Source of the DNA: JADJTT01 sp049306275
GTDB taxonomy: Bacteria; Bacteroidota; Bacteroidia; Chitinophagales; Saprospiraceae
Reading direction: 5' to 3'
Assembly: GCA_049306275.1 (NCBI GenBank)
Contig: JBAQQB010000140.1
Coordinates: 1-64,000, forward strand
Length of the DNA: 64,000 bases
The notes beneath the pieces are model-generated. The model saw only the letters and a program-made list of their open reading frames with translations. It was not told the origin of the DNA and did no database searches. Below, piece by piece: positions 53,237-61,142 of the stretch. Within the stretch, counting starts at the first letter, position 1; each line of letters opens with the position of its first letter. A program made the position numbers and the translations under genes.

Positions 53237-53782
53237 TTAACCGGCAAGGCTTTTGTCGAGCATGTTTTTTAAATATGCCTTGGCCCTGCTCAGCTGGGAT
53301 TTGGAAGTACCCACTGAGATGCCTAATGTCTGTGCGATTTGTTCGTGGGAAAAACCTTCGATCACATAAAGGTTGAGGACCGTGCGAAACCCCTGCGGCA
53401 TGGTGTGGAAATAGTGAAGCGCTGTCTTGATGAGGTCTTCTGAAAAAAAATTCCCTCCCTCGTCAACAGCGTAATTCAGCTCATCCCAATTATCAAGCCG
53501 CCCCTGGGTGATATCGCGCTTTTTGCGTCGCAGGAACTGGAGGGCTACGTTGAGCACGACCTTCCTGGCCCAGCCCTCGAAACTACCCGTTTCCCTGTAT
53601 TGATGAAGGTCTTTGAATACCTGGATAAACCCCTCTTGCAGCATGTCCTCGGCGTCGGCCCTGTTATCGGCATAGCGCAGGCACATAGCGAAGAAGCGGC
53701 CTTTGAAAAGGTCGTACAGGTACCGCTGCGCAAGTTCATCGCCCCGCTTGCTGGCTTCTATGATGTGCTGAAGGTCCGTCAA
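53237..53782 (-). CDS. ECF RNA polymerase sigma factor (copy 2)
   Basis: A 181-residue factor with the same length and domains as copy 1: region 2 (AQRYLYDLFKGRFFAMCLRY, DAEDMLQEGFIQVFKDLHQY) and region 4 (MPQGFRTVLNLYVIEGFSHE, QIAQTLGISVGTSKSQLSRA). It lies 12 bases before the copy 2 barrel gene, so sigma and regulator are co-transcribed. The two pairs arose by tandem duplication of the whole two-gene unit and have since diverged. Confidence 0.93.
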   Translation of the reverse strand: MTDLQHIIEASKRGDELAQRYLYDLFKGRFFAMCLRYADNRADAEDMLQEGFIQVFKDLHQYRETGSFEGWARKVVLNVALQFLRRKKRDITQGRLDNWDELNYAVDEGGNFFSEDLIKTALHYFHTMPQGFRTVLNLYVIEGFSHEQIAQTLGISVGTSKSQLSRAKAYLKNMLDKSLAG

Positions 53783-53832
53783 TACTAGTTCCTGTCCGGG
53801 TTATTTCCTGGTTGGGGGGTGACCAGGGGGCC

Positions 53833-53849
53833 AAAAAGGTTGCATGAAA
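53833..53849 (-). promoter_or_regulatory. Shared sigma-operon motif, copy 2
   Basis: It is identical over 17 bases to 51851-51867 and on the minus strand reads TTTCATGCAACCTTTTT. It lies 51 bases upstream of the copy 2 sigma start. It also lies in the divergent gap before the lipoprotein gene at 53905. Confidence 0.65.
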
Positions 53850-53904
53850 GTAAAATAAATTCAGGCATTTCTGCGCTTATTTAGCAAACCAACCAACCAA
53901 TAAC

Positions 53905-54432
53905 ATGAAACGCCTGCTGTTTTTTGTCCTCCTCCTTTCCTCTCTTTCCTCCTGTATGACAATCGGGTTCCAACAGCCGCAGCCGGCCGGAAAAAAAAGC
54001 CTGGATGCCTTCCCTGCCAAACTATGGGGTGAATACGACGATCAACCCCAGGGAAGCAAGCCTGAACTGATCATCAGAGAGAACTCGGTGTTCTTGGATG
54101 GAGGAAACGAGATGGGAGAAGGCGTGGTGCAACTCGGAGACACCCTCGTGCTCAAAAAGTTCCAAGGCTTCTACATCGCCAGCTACCTGCTGCCAGAAGA
54201 AGGGTACTGGATCATTCACCCCTTCAAAACCGGCCCCGGCGAACTTTACCTGTACAGCCTCGACCTGAAAAAGGAAGAGGCCGCAACCCGGCTTTCGCCA
54301 TTTACCAAAATCAAACAGCAGGGCGAAGACTTCATACTCCTCGACCCGACAAAGAAAGAATTGAAAAAGATGCTGAAAAACAAGGAATTGTGGGAGGTCG
54401 AAACCCTTTACCGCCTCCCTGGCTCAAACTAA
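53905..54432 (+). CDS. Lipoprotein of unknown function
   Basis: A 175-residue lipoprotein (LLSSLSSC, Cys about 17). The body is a short beta-rich domain (KLWGEYDD, PELIIRENSVFLDGGNEMGE, GDTLVLKKFQGFYIASYLLP) with a charged C-terminal helix (PTKKELKKMLKNKELWEVE). It is transcribed away from the sigma operon, with the shared motif in between, so it could be a target gene of that sigma factor; this is positional inference. Confidence 0.78.
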   Translation: MKRLLFFVLLLSSLSSCMTIGFQQPQPAGKKSLDAFPAKLWGEYDDQPQGSKPELIIRENSVFLDGGNEMGEGVVQLGDTLVLKKFQGFYIASYLLPEEGYWIIHPFKTGPGELYLYSLDLKKEEAATRLSPFTKIKQQGEDFILLDPTKKELKKMLKNKELWEVETLYRLPGSN

Positions 54433-54434
54433 TT

Positions 54435-54511
54435 TGGTGGGTGATAGCAGATTTGAACTGCTGACCCCTGCTGTGTGAAAGCAGTGCTCTGAACCGCTGA
54501 GCTAATCACCC
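54435..54511 (-). tRNA. tRNA-Val (anticodon CAC)
   Basis: The minus strand folds into a full cloverleaf: acceptor GGGTGAT/ATCACCC, D stem GCTC/GAGC, anticodon stem CTGCT/AGCAG with loop TTCACAC (anticodon CAC, reading GUG), T stem AGCAG/CTGCT with loop TTCAAAT. It is followed by discriminator A and an encoded CCA. Confidence 0.9.
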
Positions 54512-54556
54512 ATTAGATCGGTAAAATTAGTACTTTTGGCAGGAATTTCCAATTCC

Positions 54557-55846
54557 ATGAAAATTTTCCTGCCACTAATCATCCTCGCTTGTTTTATTCC
54601 TTTTGCCCAGCTGCAAGGCCAGGACGACCTGGAAAGGGCGAGGGTGTACTGGAGCGAAGGAAGGATTTTCCCGGCCCAAATGGAGTTGCTGGCATACCTC
54701 AGCCGCGACAGCAACCACCTGGAGGCGAATCTGCTGCAAGCCTACCTCGAGTTCTGGACCGGACGCCTGACCGCGGCCCGCAAGCGCATTGAGCGGATGC
54801 AGTCGATCAATCCGGGGTATACGCCGGCGGGCGGACTGCTCTCGGAAATCAATGCAGTATCCAGGCCCTGGACCAGCCTGCAAACCGGGTATCTCGCCGA
54901 CGATCAGCCCCTGAGCGCGCTGCGCACCAAGGTCGAGGCAGGGCAATACGTATCCTGGCTGTTCAACCCCACATTCCGCTTGGAATACAGCCACTTCAGC
55001 CATGAGGGCGAGGCGCTGCCCGTATTCCAAATCCGGCTCAGCGATCAGGTCCTGCTGGCGCGCACCAGGACGCGGCTGGAAATATCGGCAGGGCTCCTCG
55101 CGCCGCTCACCGGCGGCAACGCCTCGGAGGGTTTTGGAGGGATCGTCGTATCGCAAACGCTGCCGCTGCATTTGACGCTGGAGGCGGGCATTGAACAAAG
55201 GCCCTACCTCTACACGCTGCGGAGCATCCAGACGCCATTTACCGAAACCTTCACCCAGGCCGCCCTCCGGTTCGACCGCGGAGGAAACTGGCAGGGGAAG
55301 GCCGCCTGGGAACAGCAGCGCTTTTCAGACGGCAATGCCGTGACCACCGCATACGCCTGGTTCCTGGCTCCCCTGCTCAACCGCCGGGGACTGAAAGTGC
55401 AGGCCGGATACGCATACAGCCATGCCAATGCCAAGGAGAGCCGCTTTCTGCCCACCCAGGCCTACGACCCCAATCTGCCCGACACCACCTTCATTCCCGG
55501 CATTTACGACCCTTATTTCACCCCGGCCAATCAGGAGGTACATTCCGTGCTGGCAGTCGTACAATACGCCACGAAAAACAACTGGCGATTTTCCGCCAAA
55601 GTGAATGCAGGTATCCTGGCCCAAGCCGATATCCCCTATTTCTACCCAAACTTCGCAGCATTTGGCCTGATCGTATTCTACCGCGGGTTTGAGAGAAGCC
55701 ACTATCCCCCCCTGGAAATCACGGGAGAAGTGCAGCGGGGTATCGGGCAACATACCTCTATCAGTGCGAGCTACACCTATCAAAAATTGCTATTTTACAC
55801 CCTTCATTACGGCGGCGTGCATATTAAACACCAATTCCTGAAATGA
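54557..55846 (+). CDS. TPR plus outer-membrane beta-barrel exopolysaccharide export protein (YaiO/PgaA-like)
   Basis: A 429-residue protein with a signal peptide (MKIFLPLIILACFIPFAQLQ). It has a TPR-like helical part (about 25-95; RVYWSEGRIFPAQMELLAYL, EANLLQAYLEFWTGRLTAAR) and a C-terminal barrel of many short strands (SLQTGYLADDQPLS, FRLEYSHFSHEG, LTLEAGIEQRPYLYTL, closing YGGVHIKHQFLK). This is the build of polysaccharide exporters such as PgaA, BcsC and YaiO. Its stop overlaps the GT2 start by four bases (ATGA), so the two are coupled. It would form the outer-membrane exit for the polymer made by the synthase. Confidence 0.83.
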   Translation: MKIFLPLIILACFIPFAQLQGQDDLERARVYWSEGRIFPAQMELLAYLSRDSNHLEANLLQAYLEFWTGRLTAARKRIERMQSINPGYTPAGGLLSEINAVSRPWTSLQTGYLADDQPLSALRTKVEAGQYVSWLFNPTFRLEYSHFSHEGEALPVFQIRLSDQVLLARTRTRLEISAGLLAPLTGGNASEGFGGIVVSQTLPLHLTLEAGIEQRPYLYTLRSIQTPFTETFTQAALRFDRGGNWQGKAAWEQQRFSDGNAVTTAYAWFLAPLLNRRGLKVQAGYAYSHANAKESRFLPTQAYDPNLPDTTFIPGIYDPYFTPANQEVHSVLAVVQYATKNNWRFSAKVNAGILAQADIPYFYPNFAAFGLIVFYRGFERSHYPPLEITGEVQRGIGQHTSISASYTYQKLLFYTLHYGGVHIKHQFLK

Positions 55847-57414
55847 GACAGCCCGAACTATGGACCTACAGGGAGGCCCGGCCGTCCCAGAGGTGGAAAA
55901 AGGTGGTACTAGGGGTATTGTTCTTCGCCGGGCTGATCAGCGTCATACAGTTTGGCGACTGGTGGTTCCGGGCGGAGCACGTCGCCTCCCTGCCCCTGTA
56001 CCTCCTGCTGACCCTGATCTTCTGGTGGGGCATCATCCGCATGCTGATCCTGTGGATTTCGTATTTCCGCATTCAAAAACCGGTGAAAATCCCTGCTCGG
56101 GAAGGCCGGAGCGTAGCCATTTTCACCACCAGCTCGCCGGGAGAGCCCCTGAGCATGTTTGAGACCACCCTTGCAGCCTGCGCGCGCATCCGCTACCCGC
56201 ACACCACCTACCTGCTCGACGATACGCAAGACCCGCGGTTTCGCGAAGTGGCCGAGCGCAACGGGGCGGTGTGGCTGGAACTTGCCGGACTGCCGGGCGC
56301 CAAGGCGGGCAAGATCAACGCGGCGCTCAAACTGACCAAAGAAGATTTTATCCTGGTCATGGATCCCGACCACATTCCCTTTCCCAATTTCCTCGACGAG
56401 GTGCTGGGATATTTTGAGGATGAAAAAGTGGGGTATGTGCAAGTATCGCAGGCCTATTACAACCAATACCGGTCATTTACGGCCAGGGCCGCGGCGGAGC
56501 AGACCTACGGCTTCTACGGTCCCACCCAAATGGGCCTGCACGGCTACAACGCCGCCGTGGCCATCGGCGCCAACTGCACTTTCCGCCGCAGGGCGCTGGA
56601 GAGCATAGGCGGGCACGGCATCGGGCTGGCGGAGGACCTCGTCACCGCCATCCGCATCCACTCCGAGGGCTGGAAGTCGGTCTATGCGCCCATCATCGTG
56701 AGCCGGGGGCTGGTGCCGGAAGATTTCGGGTCTTTTTGTAAACAACAGCTCAAATGGTCGCGAGGCGTGCATGAAGTGCTCTTCGCAGAATTGCCCAGGC
56801 TTTGGAAAAAGCTGTCGGGCTGGCAGCGCCTCTCCTACCTGAGCATCGGCACCTACTATATGTCGGGGCTGACCATGTTCCTCTTCGTGGCCTTCCCCTA
56901 CCTGTTTTTCTGGTTCGGCCTCCTGCCCGCGCACATGGACTTCATCGAGTTCGTGCTGCGCTGGGCGCCCATGGCACTGATGAGCATGCTGGTGTATCTC
57001 TATGTACAGCACTGGCTCTGCCACCCGAAGGAAGAACGGGGCCTGCACTGGCGGGGCATGTTCCTGAAATTCGCCTGTTGGCCGGTTTTTTTGCGCGGGT
57101 TCCTGCTCTCGCTGGTCAATAAGGAAATCCCCTACATTCCCACTGCGAAAAAAGCGGTAAAGGGCTTCTCCTCCTTCGTCAGGCCTTTGCTCTGGCACCA
57201 GGCGCTATTCCTCACCACCTTCGTTTTCGTAGCCCTCCGGAGGAAATTCTTCACCCCTGAAAGCCAGATGGCCCTCACCAGCAGCGAGATCTGGGGCATG
57301 ATGGCCTTCGCCGCCATCGCCTGGCTCATGACCACCGGCGGCATCTGGGCCGCCTGGGAGTCGAGGAAAATTGAAGAGGCGGAGCCTTGGAAAGAACAGG
57401 ATATCTTTAGTTAA
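55843..57414 (+). CDS. GT2-family processive glycosyltransferase (cellulose/beta-glycan synthase-like)
   Basis: A 523-residue membrane enzyme with two N-terminal helices, a cytosolic GT-A domain and several C-terminal helices. All four processive GT2 motifs are visible: LLDDTQD (Asp about 126-127), MDPDH (DxD, about 174-176), LAEDL (TED-like, about 264) and QQLKW (QxxRW-like, about 301-305). It would polymerise and extrude a beta-linked glycan. No PilZ domain is seen, so c-di-GMP control is not indicated. The partner GH26 hints at mannan or mixed-linkage glucan rather than plain cellulose, which is inference. Confidence 0.9.
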   Translation: MRQPELWTYREARPSQRWKKVVLGVLFFAGLISVIQFGDWWFRAEHVASLPLYLLLTLIFWWGIIRMLILWISYFRIQKPVKIPAREGRSVAIFTTSSPGEPLSMFETTLAACARIRYPHTTYLLDDTQDPRFREVAERNGAVWLELAGLPGAKAGKINAALKLTKEDFILVMDPDHIPFPNFLDEVLGYFEDEKVGYVQVSQAYYNQYRSFTARAAAEQTYGFYGPTQMGLHGYNAAVAIGANCTFRRRALESIGGHGIGLAEDLVTAIRIHSEGWKSVYAPIIVSRGLVPEDFGSFCKQQLKWSRGVHEVLFAELPRLWKKLSGWQRLSYLSIGTYYMSGLTMFLFVAFPYLFFWFGLLPAHMDFIEFVLRWAPMALMSMLVYLYVQHWLCHPKEERGLHWRGMFLKFACWPVFLRGFLLSLVNKEIPYIPTAKKAVKGFSSFVRPLLWHQALFLTTFVFVALRRKFFTPESQMALTSSEIWGMMAFAAIAWLMTTGGIWAAWESRKIEEAEPWKEQDIFS

Positions 57415-57494
57415 TAAGTTTATAGGGGTAGGAGTTTAAACTTTTGACCTTATCAACTCATAAACTTAAATGAAGCCACTATTATTTTAAGCAA

Positions 57495-58637
57495 ATGAAA
57501 AGTCCCATCGCCCGAATATCCGCCATCCTGATCGCCCTTGTACTGGGCATACTGTTCTTTACCCTGTTGACTTTTGCCGGTGACAAAGGGCGGGGGCCAT
57601 TACAGGACCTGGCTGGTTCCTTGCAGACCGCCATCGCGCGGATGGAGCAGAAGGTCATGGGCGGACCCAAGACGCGGGCCGCGTCGCTGAGGTGGTTTGA
57701 GAAATACCGCAAGGACCTGGGCGCTTTGCGCCATCCGGAGAATATCCTGCTGGGGGCATACGACAACCACACCCTCAACAGCTACGAACCGATCGTGGCC
57801 CTGGAAGATTCGCTCGATACCGTTTTCCCTATCATTTCCCTTTACACCGCCTGGGGAAGCAAACCGGAGCAGACTTTTCCCGCACTGCGCATACAGACTA
57901 TCCACACCCTGGGTTCCATGCCCTTGCTGACCTGGGAGCCCTGGCTCAACGACTTCGACCCTGTTGTCTTCCCCTTCAATAGCGGCGCCGAAAATCGGAA
58001 TAAAGGAGGGCTGAAGGCTATTGCCGAAGGGCAATTCGACGCCTATATCGACAAATGGGCACAAGAGGCTGCCAAACTGAACGTACCGTTTTTCCTGCGC
58101 CTGGGCCACGAAATGAACGACCCCTACCGCTATCCCTGGGGGCCGCAGAACAACGCGCCGGAAGACTTCATCGCCGCCTGGAAACACGTGGTGGAGCGCT
58201 TCCGCGCCAACGGAGCTTACAACGTGCTGTGGGTCTGGTCGCCCCACCCCGCCTATCCCCCCTTCGACGTTTACTACCCAGGCGACGATTACATCGACTG
58301 GATCGGTATCTCGGTGCTCAACTACGGCACGGTGGCCGTCTGGAGCCAGTGGTGGAGTTTCGACCAGGTGGTGGAGAAATTCTATGCCGCCGTGGCGCCC
58401 CATGAAAAACCCCTCATGCTCACCGAATTCGGCTCACTGGCGGTAGGGGGCGACCGCGCCGAATGGCTCAGCGAGGCCTTGACATCCTTGCCCACCGATT
58501 ACCCGCTCATCAAATCGGTAGTGTTTTTCCACACTTCCGACGACGCCACCACGACCTATAAATCGCTAGACTGGTCCTTCCGCACCGACACGACAGTGAC
58601 TGAGGCGCTCAAAGCCTCTTTTGAAAGCTGGAAGTAA
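57495..58637 (+). CDS. Membrane-anchored GH26 glycan hydrolase
   Basis: A 380-residue protein with an N-terminal signal anchor (ISAILIALVLGILFFTLLTF) and a GH26 TIM barrel: acid/base Glu about 206 (LRLGHEMNDPYRYPWG), VLWVWSPHPA, and nucleophile Glu about 311 (PLMLTEFGS). Family 26 holds beta-mannanases and beta-1,3-1,4-glucanases. Placed right after a GT2 synthase it probably trims or releases the nascent polymer, as BcsZ does for cellulose. Its stop codon shares a base with the next start (TAATG). Confidence 0.87.
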   Translation: MKSPIARISAILIALVLGILFFTLLTFAGDKGRGPLQDLAGSLQTAIARMEQKVMGGPKTRAASLRWFEKYRKDLGALRHPENILLGAYDNHTLNSYEPIVALEDSLDTVFPIISLYTAWGSKPEQTFPALRIQTIHTLGSMPLLTWEPWLNDFDPVVFPFNSGAENRNKGGLKAIAEGQFDAYIDKWAQEAAKLNVPFFLRLGHEMNDPYRYPWGPQNNAPEDFIAAWKHVVERFRANGAYNVLWVWSPHPAYPPFDVYYPGDDYIDWIGISVLNYGTVAVWSQWWSFDQVVEKFYAAVAPHEKPLMLTEFGSLAVGGDRAEWLSEALTSLPTDYPLIKSVVFFHTSDDATTTYKSLDWSFRTDTTVTEALKASFESWK

Positions 58638-59131
58638 TGACACACCCCGAAGTCTTTTGGATAAAGGTCAATGAAGCCGCACCCGGCCAATTGGGCATCA
58701 TGCCCAGGCCCCGGGGCGGGAAGAAGCTCGAATTCGATATCAGAGGCCTGAAGGAACAGGGCGTTGAGTGGCTCGCTTGCCTCCTGGAAGTCTGGGAGCT
58801 GATAGCTCTCGACCTCACCGAAGAGGACCTCTTATGCGAAAAGCACGGCATCGGCTTTCTGCGCTTTCCTATACCCGACTTTGGCGTGCCCGCGGATAAG
58901 GCGCAATTCACCGCATTTGTGAAGTCCCTTTCAACAAAGCTGGACCAGGGCGCCCCTATCGTCATCCACTGCCATGGGGGCGTGGGCCGCTCATCCGTAG
59001 TCGCGGCTGGTGTGTTGCTGGAAAGAGGCGTTTCTGTAGAGCAGGTCTTCGACCTGATCGGGCAATACAGGGGGAAGAAGGTGCCGGAGACGCGGGAGCA
59101 GGAGGCATGGGTGATGGAGGATAGTTTATAA
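58637..59131 (+). CDS. Protein-tyrosine / dual-specificity phosphatase-like protein
   Basis: A 164-residue cytosolic protein with the Cys-based phosphatase P-loop HCHGGVGRSS (C-x5-R, Cys about 112, Arg about 118) and a general-acid Asp about 81 (FPIPDFGVP). It is translationally coupled to the GH26 gene, so it belongs to the polysaccharide operon. It may control synthesis by dephosphorylating a protein or act on a lipid or sugar phosphate; neither is shown by sequence. Confidence 0.87.
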   Translation: MTHPEVFWIKVNEAAPGQLGIMPRPRGGKKLEFDIRGLKEQGVEWLACLLEVWELIALDLTEEDLLCEKHGIGFLRFPIPDFGVPADKAQFTAFVKSLSTKLDQGAPIVIHCHGGVGRSSVVAAGVLLERGVSVEQVFDLIGQYRGKKVPETREQEAWVMEDSL

Positions 59132-59158
59132 ACCTATAAACTTATAAACTACCTGAAT

Positions 59159-60811
59159 TCATTTGATGGTTTTAAGCCTCTCCACCCCATATTTGGCGCC
59201 AATACCCTTAAGTTGTAAGAGCACAATATCGCACCTTTTTAATTCTTCTTCATCCAGTTTTTTCAAGCGGAAATTTTCCCACACCCGCAGGCCAATACGC
59301 CCGGCGTCCTCTACATTGCCGCAGGCCGCCAGGGTCTCTACCACCTTCAGCCATTCGCTGTCGCGGGGCGTCATGGTGTTGGTGAAATGCTGGTCGAGCA
59401 AAGCCGCCAGGGAGAGCGCCTCCTTGCAACGCCCCTCTTCGCGAAGCGCCTCCAGCAGGTCGCGCCCGGCGATGAGGTGGGTGTAGAAAAAAGGTCTCAT
59501 TTCCGGGGGCAGCGGGGCATCCGGAGCTGTGAAGCGGAAGGTGTTAAACCAGAGTTCCAGGCCCCTGTCTTCGGCAACGGCAAACGACAAACCGGCAGAC
59601 AATTCCTGTTTTTGGGAGTTATAGCGGTAAACCAGTCCTTCCAGCGCGAGGTGCTCCCATGTTTGGTAAGTCGGCGGCGGACAGGTAAGGGAATAGCATA
59701 GGGGACGGCTTTCATCCAAACCGTAGTTTATCCCCGGCTCGGGCGCCCAGAAGAGATCCTGAGGCAAAGCCTTCAAAGGTTTGGCTCCCAGCGGGCCGCG
59801 GAGGATATGCTGGTAATAAGGCTTCGTCTGGAGCAGCGCTACATTGGCTACGATGACATCGGTGCGGAGCTTTTCCATGGCCTGCAGGTAGAGCAGCGGA
59901 TAGGTGTCGTTGTCGCCCTGGCTGATCAGCACGGCGTCTTTGGGACAGGACAACAACGTGTTCCGGGCTGCCTGCAGTATATGTGGGCCGTAGATATCGG
60001 GTTTCAGCAGCGAGCTGGCTTCCTTTTCATTGTGAAAATAAGAAAGCGTCAGAAAACCGTCCACCACCTCGTTGGCGTATTTGACGGCTACGGAGCCGAC
60101 AGGGGTTTGGAAAGCGGGATCGCACCGGAGGAGCAGCGCATAGGCGTCCACCGCTTTTTGGTGAGCGGCTTTGTACTGCGCCAGTTGTTCCGGACTGAGC
60201 GCATTGAGCGTGGCTTCCAGCCGGAACATCCGGGTAGAGTCGGCCAAGCCGCTGTTGTTGTGCAGCAATCCGGCTGCCGCCGCTGAGTAGGCGCGCGCCA
60301 GGCCGTGCAATTGATCGTTGCTCAGGGATTCATACATAGGCTCCCAGAGTTGAATGACATCATGGTAGTAGCCCGGATAGCCGTAATAAGGCAGGCGGTC
60401 GCATTCCCTGCGCACGTAGTCATTTTTCCGGAGGTACCAGTCCGCCTCTTCCGCACAGCGGGAGATGTCGAATGCCTGGACGACGCGGGGAGGGCCGGGT
60501 TCCACCGGCTCCGGTTTTTTAAAATTCTCCACGCGCTGGAATCCACCATCGGGTGACCAGATGATTTCCGGGGGGAACATCGGCAGGCCGTTGTCGAAAA
60601 GCCGGGTTATGCGGTAGCCCTCCGGGTGTTTTTCCAGGCGGAATTCGGGCATGGAGCTGCCATTGTATTGCTGGTAAAAGAAGCGAACGACCTCTTCAAA
60701 TTTTGGGAAAACGGGAAGGGCGACGCCGGGCTGCCAGTTGGCTGGGATGGAGGGGGATTGGGCTGGGGCGGTGGTGGCGAGGAGGAGCAGGAAGAGGAGG
60801 AGACGGAACAT
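59159..60811 (-). CDS. Exported protein sharing the GDNDTYP motif with DUF2723 proteins
   Basis: A 550-residue protein with a signal peptide (MFRLLLFLLLLATTAPAQ) and no other membrane helix. The segment VLISQGDNDTYPLLYLQAME, then KLRTDVIVANVALLQTKPYY, matches the soluble C-terminal part of Bacteroidota DUF2723 (protein O-mannosyl transferase-like) proteins. Here it is found without their membrane half. Helical repeats fill the rest. It is exported; function is unknown. It converges on the phosphatase gene with a gap of only 27 bases. Confidence 0.78.
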   Translation of the reverse strand: MFRLLLFLLLLATTAPAQSPSIPANWQPGVALPVFPKFEEVVRFFYQQYNGSSMPEFRLEKHPEGYRITRLFDNGLPMFPPEIIWSPDGGFQRVENFKKPEPVEPGPPRVVQAFDISRCAEEADWYLRKNDYVRRECDRLPYYGYPGYYHDVIQLWEPMYESLSNDQLHGLARAYSAAAAGLLHNNSGLADSTRMFRLEATLNALSPEQLAQYKAAHQKAVDAYALLLRCDPAFQTPVGSVAVKYANEVVDGFLTLSYFHNEKEASSLLKPDIYGPHILQAARNTLLSCPKDAVLISQGDNDTYPLLYLQAMEKLRTDVIVANVALLQTKPYYQHILRGPLGAKPLKALPQDLFWAPEPGINYGLDESRPLCYSLTCPPPTYQTWEHLALEGLVYRYNSQKQELSAGLSFAVAEDRGLELWFNTFRFTAPDAPLPPEMRPFFYTHLIAGRDLLEALREEGRCKEALSLAALLDQHFTNTMTPRDSEWLKVVETLAACGNVEDAGRIGLRVWENFRLKKLDEEELKRCDIVLLQLKGIGAKYGVERLKTIK

Positions 60812-60915
60812 GAGGCTTGTGAATTTTGGCGGGGTAAATTACCACTTTCGTTGGTAATTTTTCCGGACAATCAGACGACCGGGATTAACCCCCATATAAC
60901 ACAGGCGCCCGGCCG

Positions 60916-61142
60916 ATACAGGGTCTGCTGAATTTTTTAAAACTGGAAGAGAGAGAAGCGCGTATTGCAAAAGCAGAAGGATTGTACTATTTTTAGAAAT
61001 CCTATACGGAGCTGAAGAACGGCAAAGGCTTGTGCGACCACGTTTTGAAGAGGCTCAGAGATATGGGATGTATACGCAACATATGCGCAAATACAAATAT
61101 TATGCGCAACAACTAGATTCAAATCTATTGATACATGAATAA
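60916..61142 (+). pseudogene. Remnant of a small Glu/Arg-rich ORF in two frames
   Basis: One frame encodes LEEREARIAKAEGLYYF and meets TAG at 60994. Reading -1 in the T run (60990-60994) continues as LEILYGAEERQRLVRPRFEE ... YGMYTQHMRKYKYYAQQ to a stop at 61140-61142. There is no start codon upstream (TAA at 60886). It looks like the 3' part of a lost small gene. It overlaps the next gene start by eight bases. Confidence 0.4.

Noticed and set aside
54435..54511. Glutamate identity (anticodon UUC) for the tRNA
   Set aside because: Only the frame with a perfect CTGCT/AGCAG anticodon stem gives a seven-base loop, and its anticodon is CAC (valine).
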